Shown here piece after piece: positions 1-6,899 of a DNA stretch of 41,874 nt (position 1 is the stretch's first letter; each line of letters begins with the position of its first letter). The DNA is taken from positions 1 through 41,874 of the IMG/VR virus record IMGVR_UViG_3300008121_000004, one strand, 5' to 3'. The notes beneath the pieces were generated by a model that was not told the DNA's origin, did not search any database, and saw only the letters and a program-made list of their open reading frames with translations. The stretch comes from a virus. The position numbers and the translations under genes were made by a program.

Positions 1-114
1 AAGGTACCACCTAAAGCGATTGTTTGTGTCCAGTCCATCTCACTTCTCCTTTACTTTATCGAAGCGCTCATTCATGTACATGAACATCTCCCGCCAGTGT
101 GCTTCGTTCTTTTC
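1..114. repeat. Direct terminal repeat, left copy (circular overlap)
   Basis: Bases 1-114 are identical to 41761-41874. The repeat covers the first codons of one small membrane-protein gene (bases 1-38, minus strand), its ribosome binding site, and the 3' part of the neighbouring paralogue. Joining the ends gives an uninterrupted minus-strand operon, which fits a circular molecule or an assembled circle with one duplicated end. It could also be a real terminal redundancy. The repeat lies in a gene family with three copies, so a repeat-driven false closure cannot be excluded from sequence alone. Confidence 0.9.
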
Positions 115-243
115 CATTGCTTTCTCAAACCGAGTATCAATCTTATCAATTGACCTCTCATTTAGACGGTGAAAGAATAAGCACATACCAGTCATGTACG
201 CAATTAAGGTACCACCTAAAGCGATTGTTTGTGTCCAGTCCAT
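40..243 (-). CDS. Small membrane-anchored coiled-coil protein, short paralogue Y
   Basis: This 67-residue protein starts MDWTQTIALGGTLIAYMTGM and has one predicted membrane helix at about residues 6-26, then a charged helical tail ending in HWREMFMYMNERFDK. Two further copies occur in the genome (41514-41798 and 18730-19026). This copy lacks about 30 residues of the central tail found in the others. The start is ATG with AGGAGC seven bases upstream. Its last codons contain the AAAGGAG Shine-Dalgarno of the next gene, whose ATG follows the stop by one base, so the two are probably translationally coupled. The function is unknown. A holin-like or membrane scaffold role is possible, but a single helix with a long soluble tail is not diagnostic. 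Confidence 0.75.
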   Translation of the reverse strand: MDWTQTIALGGTLIAYMTGMCLFFHRLNERSIDKIDTRFEKAMEKNEAHWREMFMYMNERFDKVKEK

Positions 244-265
244 TTATAGCTCCTATAATTGCTTT

Positions 266-643
266 TTATACGTCTTCAAAAAGAGAAGATTTTAACGGTG
301 CGGGTCGGTGTTCTTTTACTTTAATAACATCATATTCTATCTTTAATCCTTCTTTTGTAGAAATTTGAGTTACCTTTACATCACAGATTAAGATGTCATT
401 TTTGGCAAAGGAAATACTATTGTTATTAACTTTTTCAAGAAATTCTTCGTCTTTTATAGACGCACTAATGGTAGACTGACCGTCATATAACCTCCATTTA
501 TCCTTTTCTTTAAAGGCAAGAGACACAATTGAATAAGCAACCTCATATTTGTTTTCTGTAATCATTTCATTTTCTGTTTCCGAAGCGTGTTTTTCTAACG
601 CTTTTCCATCGTAAGAAACTGTAAAAGATGCCTCTTTAGCCAT
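266..643 (-). CDS. Hypothetical protein, first gene of the junction operon
   Basis: The gene encodes 125 residues, rich in Lys and Glu. The reading frame extends one codon further to a TTG at 646, but the ATG at 643 has AGGA about ten bases upstream and is the better start. There is no signal peptide, membrane segment or motif I can name with confidence. The C-terminal half (WRLYDGQSTIS, then FAKNDILICDVKV and EGLKIEYDVIKVKEHR) looks like a compact beta-rich domain. It is the promoter-proximal gene of an operon that continues through the two small membrane proteins to the IHF-like gene and is divergent from ssb, so early expression is likely. The function is not known. Confidence 0.7.
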   Translation of the reverse strand: MAKEASFTVSYDGKALEKHASETENEMITENKYEVAYSIVSLAFKEKDKWRLYDGQSTISASIKDEEFLEKVNNNSISFAKNDILICDVKVTQISTKEGLKIEYDVIKVKEHRPAPLKSSLFEDV

Positions 644-811
644 CAACTTAAATCCTGTTTATTTTCACTATCCTCTATTAACTTTACTATAGCCATATTT
701 TCAGCGTTAAACCAGTCAAGAATCCTTATAAATATGTGATTTTTACCTATAATATACATCTAATCTATTGTATAATAAGGAGAATATTATTGTTATTTAA
801 GAGGATTGTGT
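644..811. promoter_or_regulatory. Divergent intergenic promoter region between the junction operon and ssb
   Basis: This AT-rich 168-bp spacer separates two divergent genes. On the minus strand a TTGACT -35 (714-719) is followed after 16 bases by a weak -10 (692-697, TATGGC). On the plus strand a TATAAT (771-776) lies about 35 bases before the ssb ATG but lacks a good -35; another TATAAT is at 748-753. The promoters are by-eye candidates only. Confidence 0.4.
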
Positions 812-1330
812 ATGTCTGGATCAGTTAATAAAGTTATCCTTGTAGGTCACCTTGGAAAGGATCCTGAGTCTCGTTTTTCCCAGGATGGAGCAAAGATCAT
901 CAGCTTTTCTATCGCCACCGGTGAGTCCTGGAAAGATAAACAAACAGGTGAAAGACGCGATAAAACTGAGTGGAGTAATGTCGTTGTTTTCAATCCACAC
1001 TTAGCCGATATTGCTGAGAAGTATTTACATAAAGGATCGAAGGTCTATGTGGAAGGCAAGATTCAAACCCGTAAGTGGACGGATAAACAAGGTCAAGAGC
1101 GGTATTCAACAGAAGTTGTTTTGCCTCAGTTTGGGGGAGAGATAACCCTTCTTGATAGGAAGGAGGAGAATCAGAATTCAGGCTATGTGGACCCGAGTTT
1201 TGCACAGCAATCCTCCTATCAACCATCTTCAACGACCACGACTTCTTCTTATAATTCTGCCTCAACGGCAACATATCAGTCAGATTCAGTGGTAAAATTT
1301 GATGATCTTAATGATGATATCCCTTTCTAA
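812..1330 (+). CDS. ssb: Single-stranded DNA-binding protein
   Basis: This 172-residue protein is a typical bacterial SSB. It has an N-terminal OB fold (about residues 1-112) with NKVILVGHLGKDPE, TEWSNVVVFN, KGSKVYVEGKIQTRKW and TEVVL blocks, then a Ser/Thr/Gln-rich flexible linker and the acidic tip DDLNDDIPF that recruits partner proteins. The ATG at 812 follows GAGGA by seven bases; an upstream TTG at 806 is in frame but less likely. In this genome it would protect single strands made by the YqaJ-type exonuclease and RecT and by replication from Rep. The last 19 bases of the gene recur at 3752-3770 downstream of the parA cassette, which points to a past duplication or insertion event. Confidence 0.97.
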   Translation: MSGSVNKVILVGHLGKDPESRFSQDGAKIISFSIATGESWKDKQTGERRDKTEWSNVVVFNPHLADIAEKYLHKGSKVYVEGKIQTRKWTDKQGQERYSTEVVLPQFGGEITLLDRKEENQNSGYVDPSFAQQSSYQPSSTTTTSSYNSASTATYQSDSVVKFDDLNDDIPF

Positions 1331-1360
1331 GCTTGGAGCAGGAGTCACGGGAAGGAAGAT

Positions 1361-2218
1361 ATGAAATATCTGGGTCTTGATCTTCATTGCCTGCACGCCC
1401 TGAAGAAGCACAAACAGCATTGGGAAAAGACACACTCAAGACTGATCCATGTGGAAGGAAGACTGGAAAAGAAAGAGGAACACGCTAGTCTTTTCCTTCA
1501 GGAAATGGAGAAGCTTCACAAAAAGCTGAAGGATTCTATAGCGCAACTTAATACTAAAAAGGAAGACATTGAGGACTTCACCTACAAAGTTGAGAATTGG
1601 GACAGGCGTATGGAGTCTTATATTTCCTATATGAACGAAAGCAATGCCGAAAATTACGGCAAGCTCATTGACCAGCAGGATCAGCTTTGGAAGTTTGAGA
1701 GAATGCTGAAAGAGCATCAGGAAAAAGCTTCTCTTCCCCATCCCCATTTCTCTAATCTTGAGGAACGCATAGACGACATTATTGAGATTTTAGACGGGGA
1801 TATCAAACGGGAAGAAGCCCGTGATCTACGGATGGAATCTTTGGAAAAGCAGTCCTTACGTTGTCAGGAAAAGATGAGTGGCTTATCCGATCATTTGGAA
1901 TCTATGGGGAAAGAACTGGGTTTCCTTTATGAGAAACTTCATGAAAAAGACACCATCATTGACCAACTGAGGCTCAATCTTGAGTCCCTCTTGTCCTCGG
2001 GAAAAGAGACTGTTATTATGCCGGAAAATAAGGAAAACATTAAACTTATGGCAAATATGGCAAATAAGGAAGATAAAAAGCTTCCCGCCAAACATGGGCG
2101 CGTCAAATCCCAATACGCTCAGTATTTTAGTGACCAGATATCTCAGTTCAAAGAAAAACCTACAGTCACAATTGACCTTTTTACGTCAAATAAACCGCCC
2201 ACAAACAAGAAGAAGTGA
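1361..2218 (+). CDS. Coiled-coil protein of unknown function
   Basis: The gene encodes 285 residues, overwhelmingly helical and charged. Long heptad-like stretches run from about residue 20 to 110 and 135 to 225, followed by a basic, low-complexity C-terminus ending in KPPTNKKK. There is no signal peptide, membrane helix or enzymatic motif. The start ATG has GGAAGG upstream. It lies 30 bases after ssb in the same direction and its stop overlaps the possible GTG start of the next gene, so the three probably share a transcript. A structural or scaffold-like role is possible, but I do not recognise the family. Confidence 0.75.
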   Translation: MKYLGLDLHCLHALKKHKQHWEKTHSRLIHVEGRLEKKEEHASLFLQEMEKLHKKLKDSIAQLNTKKEDIEDFTYKVENWDRRMESYISYMNESNAENYGKLIDQQDQLWKFERMLKEHQEKASLPHPHFSNLEERIDDIIEILDGDIKREEARDLRMESLEKQSLRCQEKMSGLSDHLESMGKELGFLYEKLHEKDTIIDQLRLNLESLLSSGKETVIMPENKENIKLMANMANKEDKKLPAKHGRVKSQYAQYFSDQISQFKEKPTVTIDLFTSNKPPTNKKK

Positions 2219-2223
2219 ATATT

Positions 2224-2571
2224 ATGTGTTTCAAATACGAAACTCACAGCACCGCTAACATTAACAGCACCCCCGTTTGCGTCTTGGAAGTAAAAGAACG
2301 GATCATTCTCGATAACCTCTTTCTCACCAATACAGGAGCGTCTTCCCTTCGCCTGACCATTCGGATGACTCTTCTGCGTCAGGATGAAAAGAAGGAATCC
2401 TATTTTGTGAAAGACTTCAAGCTTGATCATGGCTTTCCAAAAGAGTTCATGGACAATGGATGTCTTTATCTGTTTAAGGGAGATCAAATTCTTGTCAATT
2501 CTGACCATTCAGAGAATTTTTTGGACTGCCATATTTCGTGGCGGGCGTTTTTGGAAGATGAGAATCTCTGA
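2224..2571 (+). CDS. Small beta-rich protein, possible virion accessory
   Basis: This gene encodes 115 residues from the ATG at 2224. A GTG at 2215 that overlaps the preceding stop is an alternative start. The pattern of alternating hydrophobic residues suggests a small beta sandwich. Its layout (internal LDNLFLTNTGASSLRLTIRM, then LFKGDQILVNSDHSENF and a C-terminal ISWRAFLED) resembles the protein at 9024-9413 (LTSILIANQ, SGDTLYAFSDDNSN, VSYRELQE), so the two may be distant paralogues. Both are followed at once by an inserted-looking cassette. Role inferred as virion decoration or fibre accessory, with low certainty. Confidence 0.65.
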   Translation: MCFKYETHSTANINSTPVCVLEVKERIILDNLFLTNTGASSLRLTIRMTLLRQDEKKESYFVKDFKLDHGFPKEFMDNGCLYLFKGDQILVNSDHSENFLDCHISWRAFLEDENL

Positions 2572-2681
2572 AGGTAAATAAATACATGAGAAAAAGCACT
2601 TAAAAAGATGTGTATACCTTTTACACGTTTAGTGGCCAACCCTCTCATGGCAAAAATACTTATTGTATTTTGCGTGCTAAC

Positions 2682-2707
2682 GTGCTTACGTTATAAAACG
2701 TAAGCAC
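2682..2707. promoter_or_regulatory. Perfect palindrome upstream of parA (operator or centromere candidate)
   Basis: GTGCTTACGTT (2682-2692) and AACGTAAGCAC (2697-2707) form a perfect 11-bp inverted repeat around ATAA. An extra half-site (GCGTGCTAAC) abuts it on the left. It ends 21 bases before the parA start. A related element (ATAAAACG(C/T)AAGCAC in common) lies just downstream of the partner gene. In ParA/ribbon-helix-helix systems the partner binds repeats here both to repress the operon and to form the partition complex. That function is inferred for this site. Confidence 0.6.
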
Positions 2708-2728
2708 AATTATAAAGGTTGCAACTGT

Positions 2729-3370
2729 ATGACAGTTATAATAGGGATAATATCTCAAAAGGGAGGAGTAGGTAAAAGTACTATTTCTAGGCTTATAGCA
2801 CGTGAATATTCTTTTGCCGGATGGAATGTTAAAATTGCTGACTTGGATATATCTCAGGGGACAAGTACTGACTGGAAAAAACGTAGAGATAGAAATGGAA
2901 TTGAGCCTGAAGTAGCAGTTGAACCATTTAGAACAGTAGCCCAAGCCTTGAAAGTCAAAAATTTATATGAAATGTTGATTTTAGATGGGCCGCCTCACTC
3001 TATGTCTGGAACACTTGATATTGCTAAAGCATCTACTCTTGTCGTTTTGCCTACAGGTTTATCTCTAGATGATTTACGCCCAACTATAATGTTAGCGCAT
3101 GAACTTATTGAAAATAATATACCTTTAAATAAAATATATTTTTCTATATGCAGAGTTGGGGATAGAGAAAACGAAATAGAGGAAGCACGAAAATATATTG
3201 AGAAAGCAGGATATTCTTGCTTAAAGGGATCCTTACCAGAAAAAACTGCTTTTAGAAGAGTTAGTGATGAAGGAAAATCCTTATCGGAGGTTATTTATCC
3301 ATCATTAAAACTTAGAGCAGAAGAAATGGTACAATCCATAATTGATTGTATACAAAAAATTACTAACTAA
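2729..3370 (+). CDS. parA: ParA-family partition ATPase
   Basis: This 213-residue protein has the deviant Walker A motif KGGVGKST (residues 11-18) of the ParA/MinD ATPases, a Walker A' region around residue 38 (IADLDISQGTSTDW), and Walker B LILDGPP (about residue 85). It lacks an N-terminal helix-turn-helix extension, as in small type Ib plasmid ParAs. Such proteins bind nucleoid DNA with ATP and move plasmid copies apart through a partner bound to a centromere. The partner gene follows 12 bases downstream. The cassette is more AT-rich than ssb or the late genes and lies between ssb and a relic of the ssb tail, suggesting acquisition. Its presence is the main evidence for plasmid-like maintenance. 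Confidence 0.93.
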   Translation: MTVIIGIISQKGGVGKSTISRLIAREYSFAGWNVKIADLDISQGTSTDWKKRRDRNGIEPEVAVEPFRTVAQALKVKNLYEMLILDGPPHSMSGTLDIAKASTLVVLPTGLSLDDLRPTIMLAHELIENNIPLNKIYFSICRVGDRENEIEEARKYIEKAGYSCLKGSLPEKTAFRRVSDEGKSLSEVIYPSLKLRAEEMVQSIIDCIQKITN

Positions 3371-3382
3371 AAAGAGTATATA

Positions 3383-3619
3383 ATGGCAACTAAATTACCA
3401 CCTCCACCAAATCGAAATAATTCAAAGGGAGAACCTCCAAATCGAGGAGAAACTAAAGAAAATTTTACGAAAAGCGAACCACTGGAAATAGTTGCCCTAA
3501 ATTTTAGGGTTCCTGCGGAATTTAAAAGAGAGTTTAAAATAGCTTCAGCAATTACATGTATTACTCAATCGGAATTATTACAGCGTGCTTTTAAGTTGTG
3601 GAAAGAGCAAAAGGGTTGA
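3383..3619 (+). CDS. Small ribbon-helix-helix ParB/ParG-like partition partner
   Basis: This 78-residue protein has a disordered, Pro/Asn/Lys-rich N-terminus (about residues 1-35) and a C-terminal segment LNFRVPAEFKREFKIASA followed by ITQSELLQRAFKLW. That is the beta strand plus two helices expected of a ribbon-helix-helix dimer. ParG/Omega-type centromere-binding proteins share this plan: the flexible N-terminus stimulates the ParA ATPase and the RHH fold binds DNA repeats. Position directly after parA and the flanking palindromes support the call. The RHH assignment is by pattern only. Confidence 0.8.
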   Translation: MATKLPPPPNRNNSKGEPPNRGETKENFTKSEPLEIVALNFRVPAEFKREFKIASAITCITQSELLQRAFKLWKEQKG

Positions 3620-3622
3620 ACA

Positions 3623-3665
3623 ATGTGTGCTATTGTGCTTTAAACATAAAACGCAAGCACGCAAT
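3623..3665. promoter_or_regulatory. Second palindrome-like element downstream of the partition genes
   Basis: This stretch carries two GTGC half-sites, then ATTGTGCTT, a 14-base centre containing ATAAAACGC, and AAGCACGCAAT. It shares ATAAAACG(C/T)AAGCAC with the palindrome before parA. The arms match imperfectly. It is a candidate partition site or second binding site for the RHH protein; no function is proven. Confidence 0.5.
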
Positions 3666-3751
3666 ATGTTCATGGCTTAATAGGCAAGAAGTATGATCTC
3701 ATGGAACTTTGGTGTCGTCTGTTGATGAGTACCCAAATTAGAAGAAATAAG

Positions 3752-3770
3752 TGATGATATCCCTTTCTAA
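3752..3770 (+). pseudogene. Relic of an ssb 3' end (DDIPF tail)
   Basis: The 19 bases TGATGATATCCCTTTCTAA are identical to the end of ssb at 1312-1330 and in frame encode an SSB-type tail, DDIPF then stop. The open frame reaches back only to a TGA at 3726, giving VPKLEEISDDIPF, so the rest of the gene is missing. It may mark the edge of a duplication or replacement that brought in the partition cassette. The rest of the 204-bp gap 3620-3823 shows no convincing gene. Confidence 0.6.
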
Positions 3771-3823
3771 ATAACATTAAAAAATGCTATGATTCCTTAT
3801 GATTATCAACAATTGTTTCAGAA

Positions 3824-4978
3824 TTGACTGTCCCTAAAACAGTCTGCATTCTTTCCGATGACGGAGGCGGTATGAGGGGTTACCTTTCTGCTTGCTTCTT
3901 GGACTATTTTGTCCAACGTTGTGGAATCCCAGGATCATCCCTTCCTGATCTTTTTTCTATCATTTCCGGAACGAGTGTCGGAGGAATTCAAGCCTGTGCT
4001 TATGGTAAACGTCTAGCACCATCGGATCTCAAAGCCTTTTTTTCAACCCAAGGACCATCTATCTTTTCCACAAGCTCAACAACGCCCGGCGTTAGAGCAA
4101 CTACTTTAGACAAAATCAGCACCATGGTCTTTGGCGGATCGTTTTACCCAAATACCAATCTTATCAGCCAATTATCAGCGACATTTGGCTCAACCACCTT
4201 ACAGCAACTACAGACAAATGTTCTCATTACGTCTTGTGATTACAATACGCCAAACCTAGGGTACAATCAGAAAACCATTCCAATATTCTTTTCCAATGCA
4301 CAGATGCCTGGATATACAGGTCAAACTGAACTGGCAGCAAACGTTGCTTTGGCAACAGCGTCGGCACCTCTTTACTTTCCTCCTGCCCGGTTTGCTCCCC
4401 CCAGTAGTCTGGCTGGGTTTAACTATGTGGATGGTGGAGTCGTGCAAAACAACCCTGCTCAACTAGCGTTGACCCTTGGACAAGCTCTTTATCCAGATGC
4501 CAGACGGTTTTGCTTGCTTTCTGTGGGAACAGGCACTGGAGATATCGGATTTCCTCCTTCTCCCAGTCTTCTATCCTCCAAAAATGTCAGGGTTCAGCAA
4601 GAGCTTGCTATGTTTCGAATCGATCCCCCAGCAGCTTTTAACGATCCTGAAAAAGGAACACCGGAAAAAATAGATGTCCTTCAGCGTATGGATCGTCTGG
4701 GTGCCTTTGAGAACATGTATACCCTCATGGATCTCATCGATATGGGAATTGGGGGAGCACAAGAAGTCATGGCGTTCAATTTAGGTGTTCAAGCCAATTT
4801 AACCAACTCAAAACTCTTTTATTATCGTTTTAATGTCAATCTTGATCCAACTGTTGATACAGAACTTGATAATTCGACACCTGAATTCTTAGCTTATCTT
4901 GAATCAGCGATGGAAAAACAGGTCGATATTGATTCTTTTGCCATTGGCCAATTCATTTCGAGATTAAGTGATGCCTAA
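3824..4978 (+). CDS. Patatin-like phospholipase
   Basis: This 384-residue protein has the full patatin signature: the oxyanion-hole loop DGGGMRG (residues 13-19), the nucleophile elbow GTSVG (Ser51) and the catalytic Asp in VDGGV (Asp203). Patatins are Ser-Asp lipid acyl hydrolases. The C-terminal TELDNSTPEFLAYL block fits the stand-alone bacterial family. There is no in-frame ATG near the N-terminus; TTG at 3824 puts the oxyanion loop at the usual distance, though no clear Shine-Dalgarno is visible. Its stop overlaps the ATG of the first fibre gene. That placement suggests co-expression with fibres and a role in host-envelope attack, superinfection exclusion or an effector function. There is no signal peptide. 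Confidence 0.9.
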   Translation: MTVPKTVCILSDDGGGMRGYLSACFLDYFVQRCGIPGSSLPDLFSIISGTSVGGIQACAYGKRLAPSDLKAFFSTQGPSIFSTSSTTPGVRATTLDKISTMVFGGSFYPNTNLISQLSATFGSTTLQQLQTNVLITSCDYNTPNLGYNQKTIPIFFSNAQMPGYTGQTELAANVALATASAPLYFPPARFAPPSSLAGFNYVDGGVVQNNPAQLALTLGQALYPDARRFCLLSVGTGTGDIGFPPSPSLLSSKNVRVQQELAMFRIDPPAAFNDPEKGTPEKIDVLQRMDRLGAFENMYTLMDLIDMGIGGAQEVMAFNLGVQANLTNSKLFYYRFNVNLDPTVDTELDNSTPEFLAYLESAMEKQVDIDSFAIGQFISRLSDA

Positions 4979-6086
4979 GCCTTATAATGAATTTAGCGAT
5001 ATTTTCATTGATCCAAGGACTGGAAGACGAACTCTTGAGCAAGGGAAACTGTTTATCGGTGACAAAAATAACACCGAAAGTCCTCAAGATCTCACCCCTG
5101 ACCTGATTGCCCTTGGGGATGGAAATATTTTGGTTGGGAATGAAGCAGGTGTGGCCGAGGAATCTCTTGCTCTTAAAGATCTGATTTCTCGCTTTTTAAC
5201 TCTTCGCTATGAACTAAGTTTGATTGAGCAAAATGCCACATTCATTTTACAACGTGTCCACCCTCTCCTCCCCAAATCCCAAGCCCTTGAGGCTCTGCCT
5301 AACGGCTTAATGACAAATAATAATGGAAATGTCGCAATTACCGCTCTTCAAGAAGGTCAGGTTTTTGTAGGAGATGAAAATAATCAACCTCAGTCTACTC
5401 AGACAATCTCAGTCAATAATCTTCCCAACTTAACCTATAACCGTATTTGGCGTGGCAGTATTTTCAATCGACCTGTGGAATCTGATGGGTTGAGTGAACT
5501 TGAATTAAAAGTTGATGAGCTACAGCTGCAAGTGAACGAAATTGAGACGAAAGTGACGTCTTTACAAGCAGCAGCAACCGAGCTTGAAAACTGGCAGATT
5601 GCCGCTGAAGCACAGATTGAAGAAATGCTTTTGGAAATAGGCACCTTGCAGTCTGAGGTTCTGGCACTGCAAACACAAGTGGCCGCCCTAGAAGCGAGTA
5701 TTGTTGCCATACAGGCTGAACTTGCGACGCTTGGAGCCGCTTTTTCGGCTCTTCAGGCAGAAGTATCAGGATTAGCGGCAACAGTTTCTGGACTAGGATT
5801 GACAGTTGCCGGTTTGAGTCTCACTTCTATTTCTCATGGCATTCAGATTGGTTTTTTACAATCGGATCTATCGTCTTTGAGAAGTGATTTTAACAATGCG
5901 ACCGTGACGTTGGCAGGTGATGTGATTGGCGCCGGTCTTTTGAGCGGTGCAGTCATTGCGAAGTTTGCACCGGATCCTGTTTTCACAGGCCATGCGATGA
6001 CGCTTCCATCCGGTGACAATACGACCAGGCCAAGTGTTTTGGTTCCCGGCATGTTTAGGTATAATACAATGCCTACGATACACTAA
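4971..6086 (+). CDS. Modular tail-fibre protein 1 (coiled-coil trimeric fibre)
   Basis: This 371-residue protein begins with repeated LFIGD/ILVGNEAG/VFVGDENN segments (about residues 28-125), then an IWRGSIFNRPVESD linker, then a long coiled coil (about 175-290) typical of trimeric fibres. The C-terminus has a GDVIGAG strand pattern and ends MTLPSGDNTTRPSVLVPGMF then RYN. The start is ATG at 4971, overlapping the patatin stop; a GTG at 4968 is adjacent. The terminal RYN is where related phage fibre domains normally continue with an E-Y-x-DG-x-W strand. Here that continuation is found at the start of the next protein, suggesting stacked segments of one fibre. Confidence 0.8.
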   Translation: MPKPYNEFSDIFIDPRTGRRTLEQGKLFIGDKNNTESPQDLTPDLIALGDGNILVGNEAGVAEESLALKDLISRFLTLRYELSLIEQNATFILQRVHPLLPKSQALEALPNGLMTNNNGNVAITALQEGQVFVGDENNQPQSTQTISVNNLPNLTYNRIWRGSIFNRPVESDGLSELELKVDELQLQVNEIETKVTSLQAAATELENWQIAAEAQIEEMLLEIGTLQSEVLALQTQVAALEASIVAIQAELATLGAAFSALQAEVSGLAATVSGLGLTVAGLSLTSISHGIQIGFLQSDLSSLRSDFNNATVTLAGDVIGAGLLSGAVIAKFAPDPVFTGHAMTLPSGDNTTRPSVLVPGMFRYNTMPTIH

Positions 6087-6113
6087 CTATTTTACATCAA
6101 AGAAAGGTAAAAA

Positions 6114-6899
6114 ATGACAATTAACGAAAAAGAAAAACCAGATCTCCATGAGATCGAAAAAATACCATTAATTCCGACACCTGAAGGAATTCGAGCTATG
6201 GCTAAATTAGGCCTCAAGGGTGTACCGCCAACACCGTCGGGAAAGCCGGAATTTACTGACGGCACAAACTGGTATTACTTAGCCACAGAAGGGTATGTTG
6301 TTAACGCTCTTTCTCAAATAGGCAATGCACCGTGTATCGCGGCAACGACAGCTAACCTCTCTGCGACTTACGTCAATGGGACATCCGGTGTTGGTGCAAC
6401 GCTGACAAGTACCGTTAATCAGGTTTTTGCACTTGACGGAATAACACCTGCCGTAGGAGCACGCGTTCTCATCAAAGATCAAAGTACGGCGTTTCAAAAT
6501 GGGATCTATACGGTCACCAATGTCGGATCATTAAGTATTCCATGGATTTTAACACGTGCGACTGATTTTGATTCTGCTTCTCAGATTTTTGTTGGTGACG
6601 CAATCTTTGTGGCAACAGGAACGGTGAACGGTGTTACGGCCTGGATGCAGACAGCCACTGTCACGACTGTTGGAACGAGCAGCATTACATTTGTTAAGCT
6701 TGCAAAAAGCGGTATTGAATCGATTGCAGGAACAACAAATCAGATCACGGTAAATACGAGTGGCAGTGCGGCAACGGTAAGTCTGGCAACGAATCCTGTT
6801 CTTCCCGGTACTGCTTCGACAACATTACCTGGCGGCACAACAGCACAACGTCCAGGCTCACTTGTGGCCGGTATGATTCGGTACAACAATGGGTCGTAA
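6114..6899 (+). CDS. Modular tail-fibre protein 2
   Basis: This 261-residue protein has a short polar N-terminus, the motif PEFTDGTNWYYLA (about residues 45-57), a beta-rich central domain with NGIYTVTNVG and AWMQTATVTTVG strands, and a C-terminus TTLPGGTTAQRPGSLVAGMI then RYNNGS. The same end motif closes fibre protein 1, and the same start motif opens fibre protein 3. A clear ribosome binding site (AAAGAAAGG) precedes the ATG, so it is a real separate gene. It overlaps the next gene by 11 bases. Likely a middle fibre segment; receptor specificity cannot be told from sequence. Confidence 0.8.
   Translation: MTINEKEKPDLHEIEKIPLIPTPEGIRAMAKLGLKGVPPTPSGKPEFTDGTNWYYLATEGYVVNALSQIGNAPCIAATTANLSATYVNGTSGVGATLTSTVNQVFALDGITPAVGARVLIKDQSTAFQNGIYTVTNVGSLSIPWILTRATDFDSASQIFVGDAIFVATGTVNGVTAWMQTATVTTVGTSSITFVKLAKSGIESIAGTTNQITVNTSGSAATVSLATNPVLPGTASTTLPGGTTAQRPGSLVAGMIRYNNGS

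Noticed and set aside
2665-2728. Leader peptide starting at the ATG at about 2648 before parA
   Set aside because: The frame runs through the palindrome and has no ribosome site; the operator reading is better.
5435-5781. Minus-strand open frames opposite the coiled coil of fibre protein 1
   Set aside because: They arise from the repetitive coding of the plus-strand coiled coil and lack start signals.
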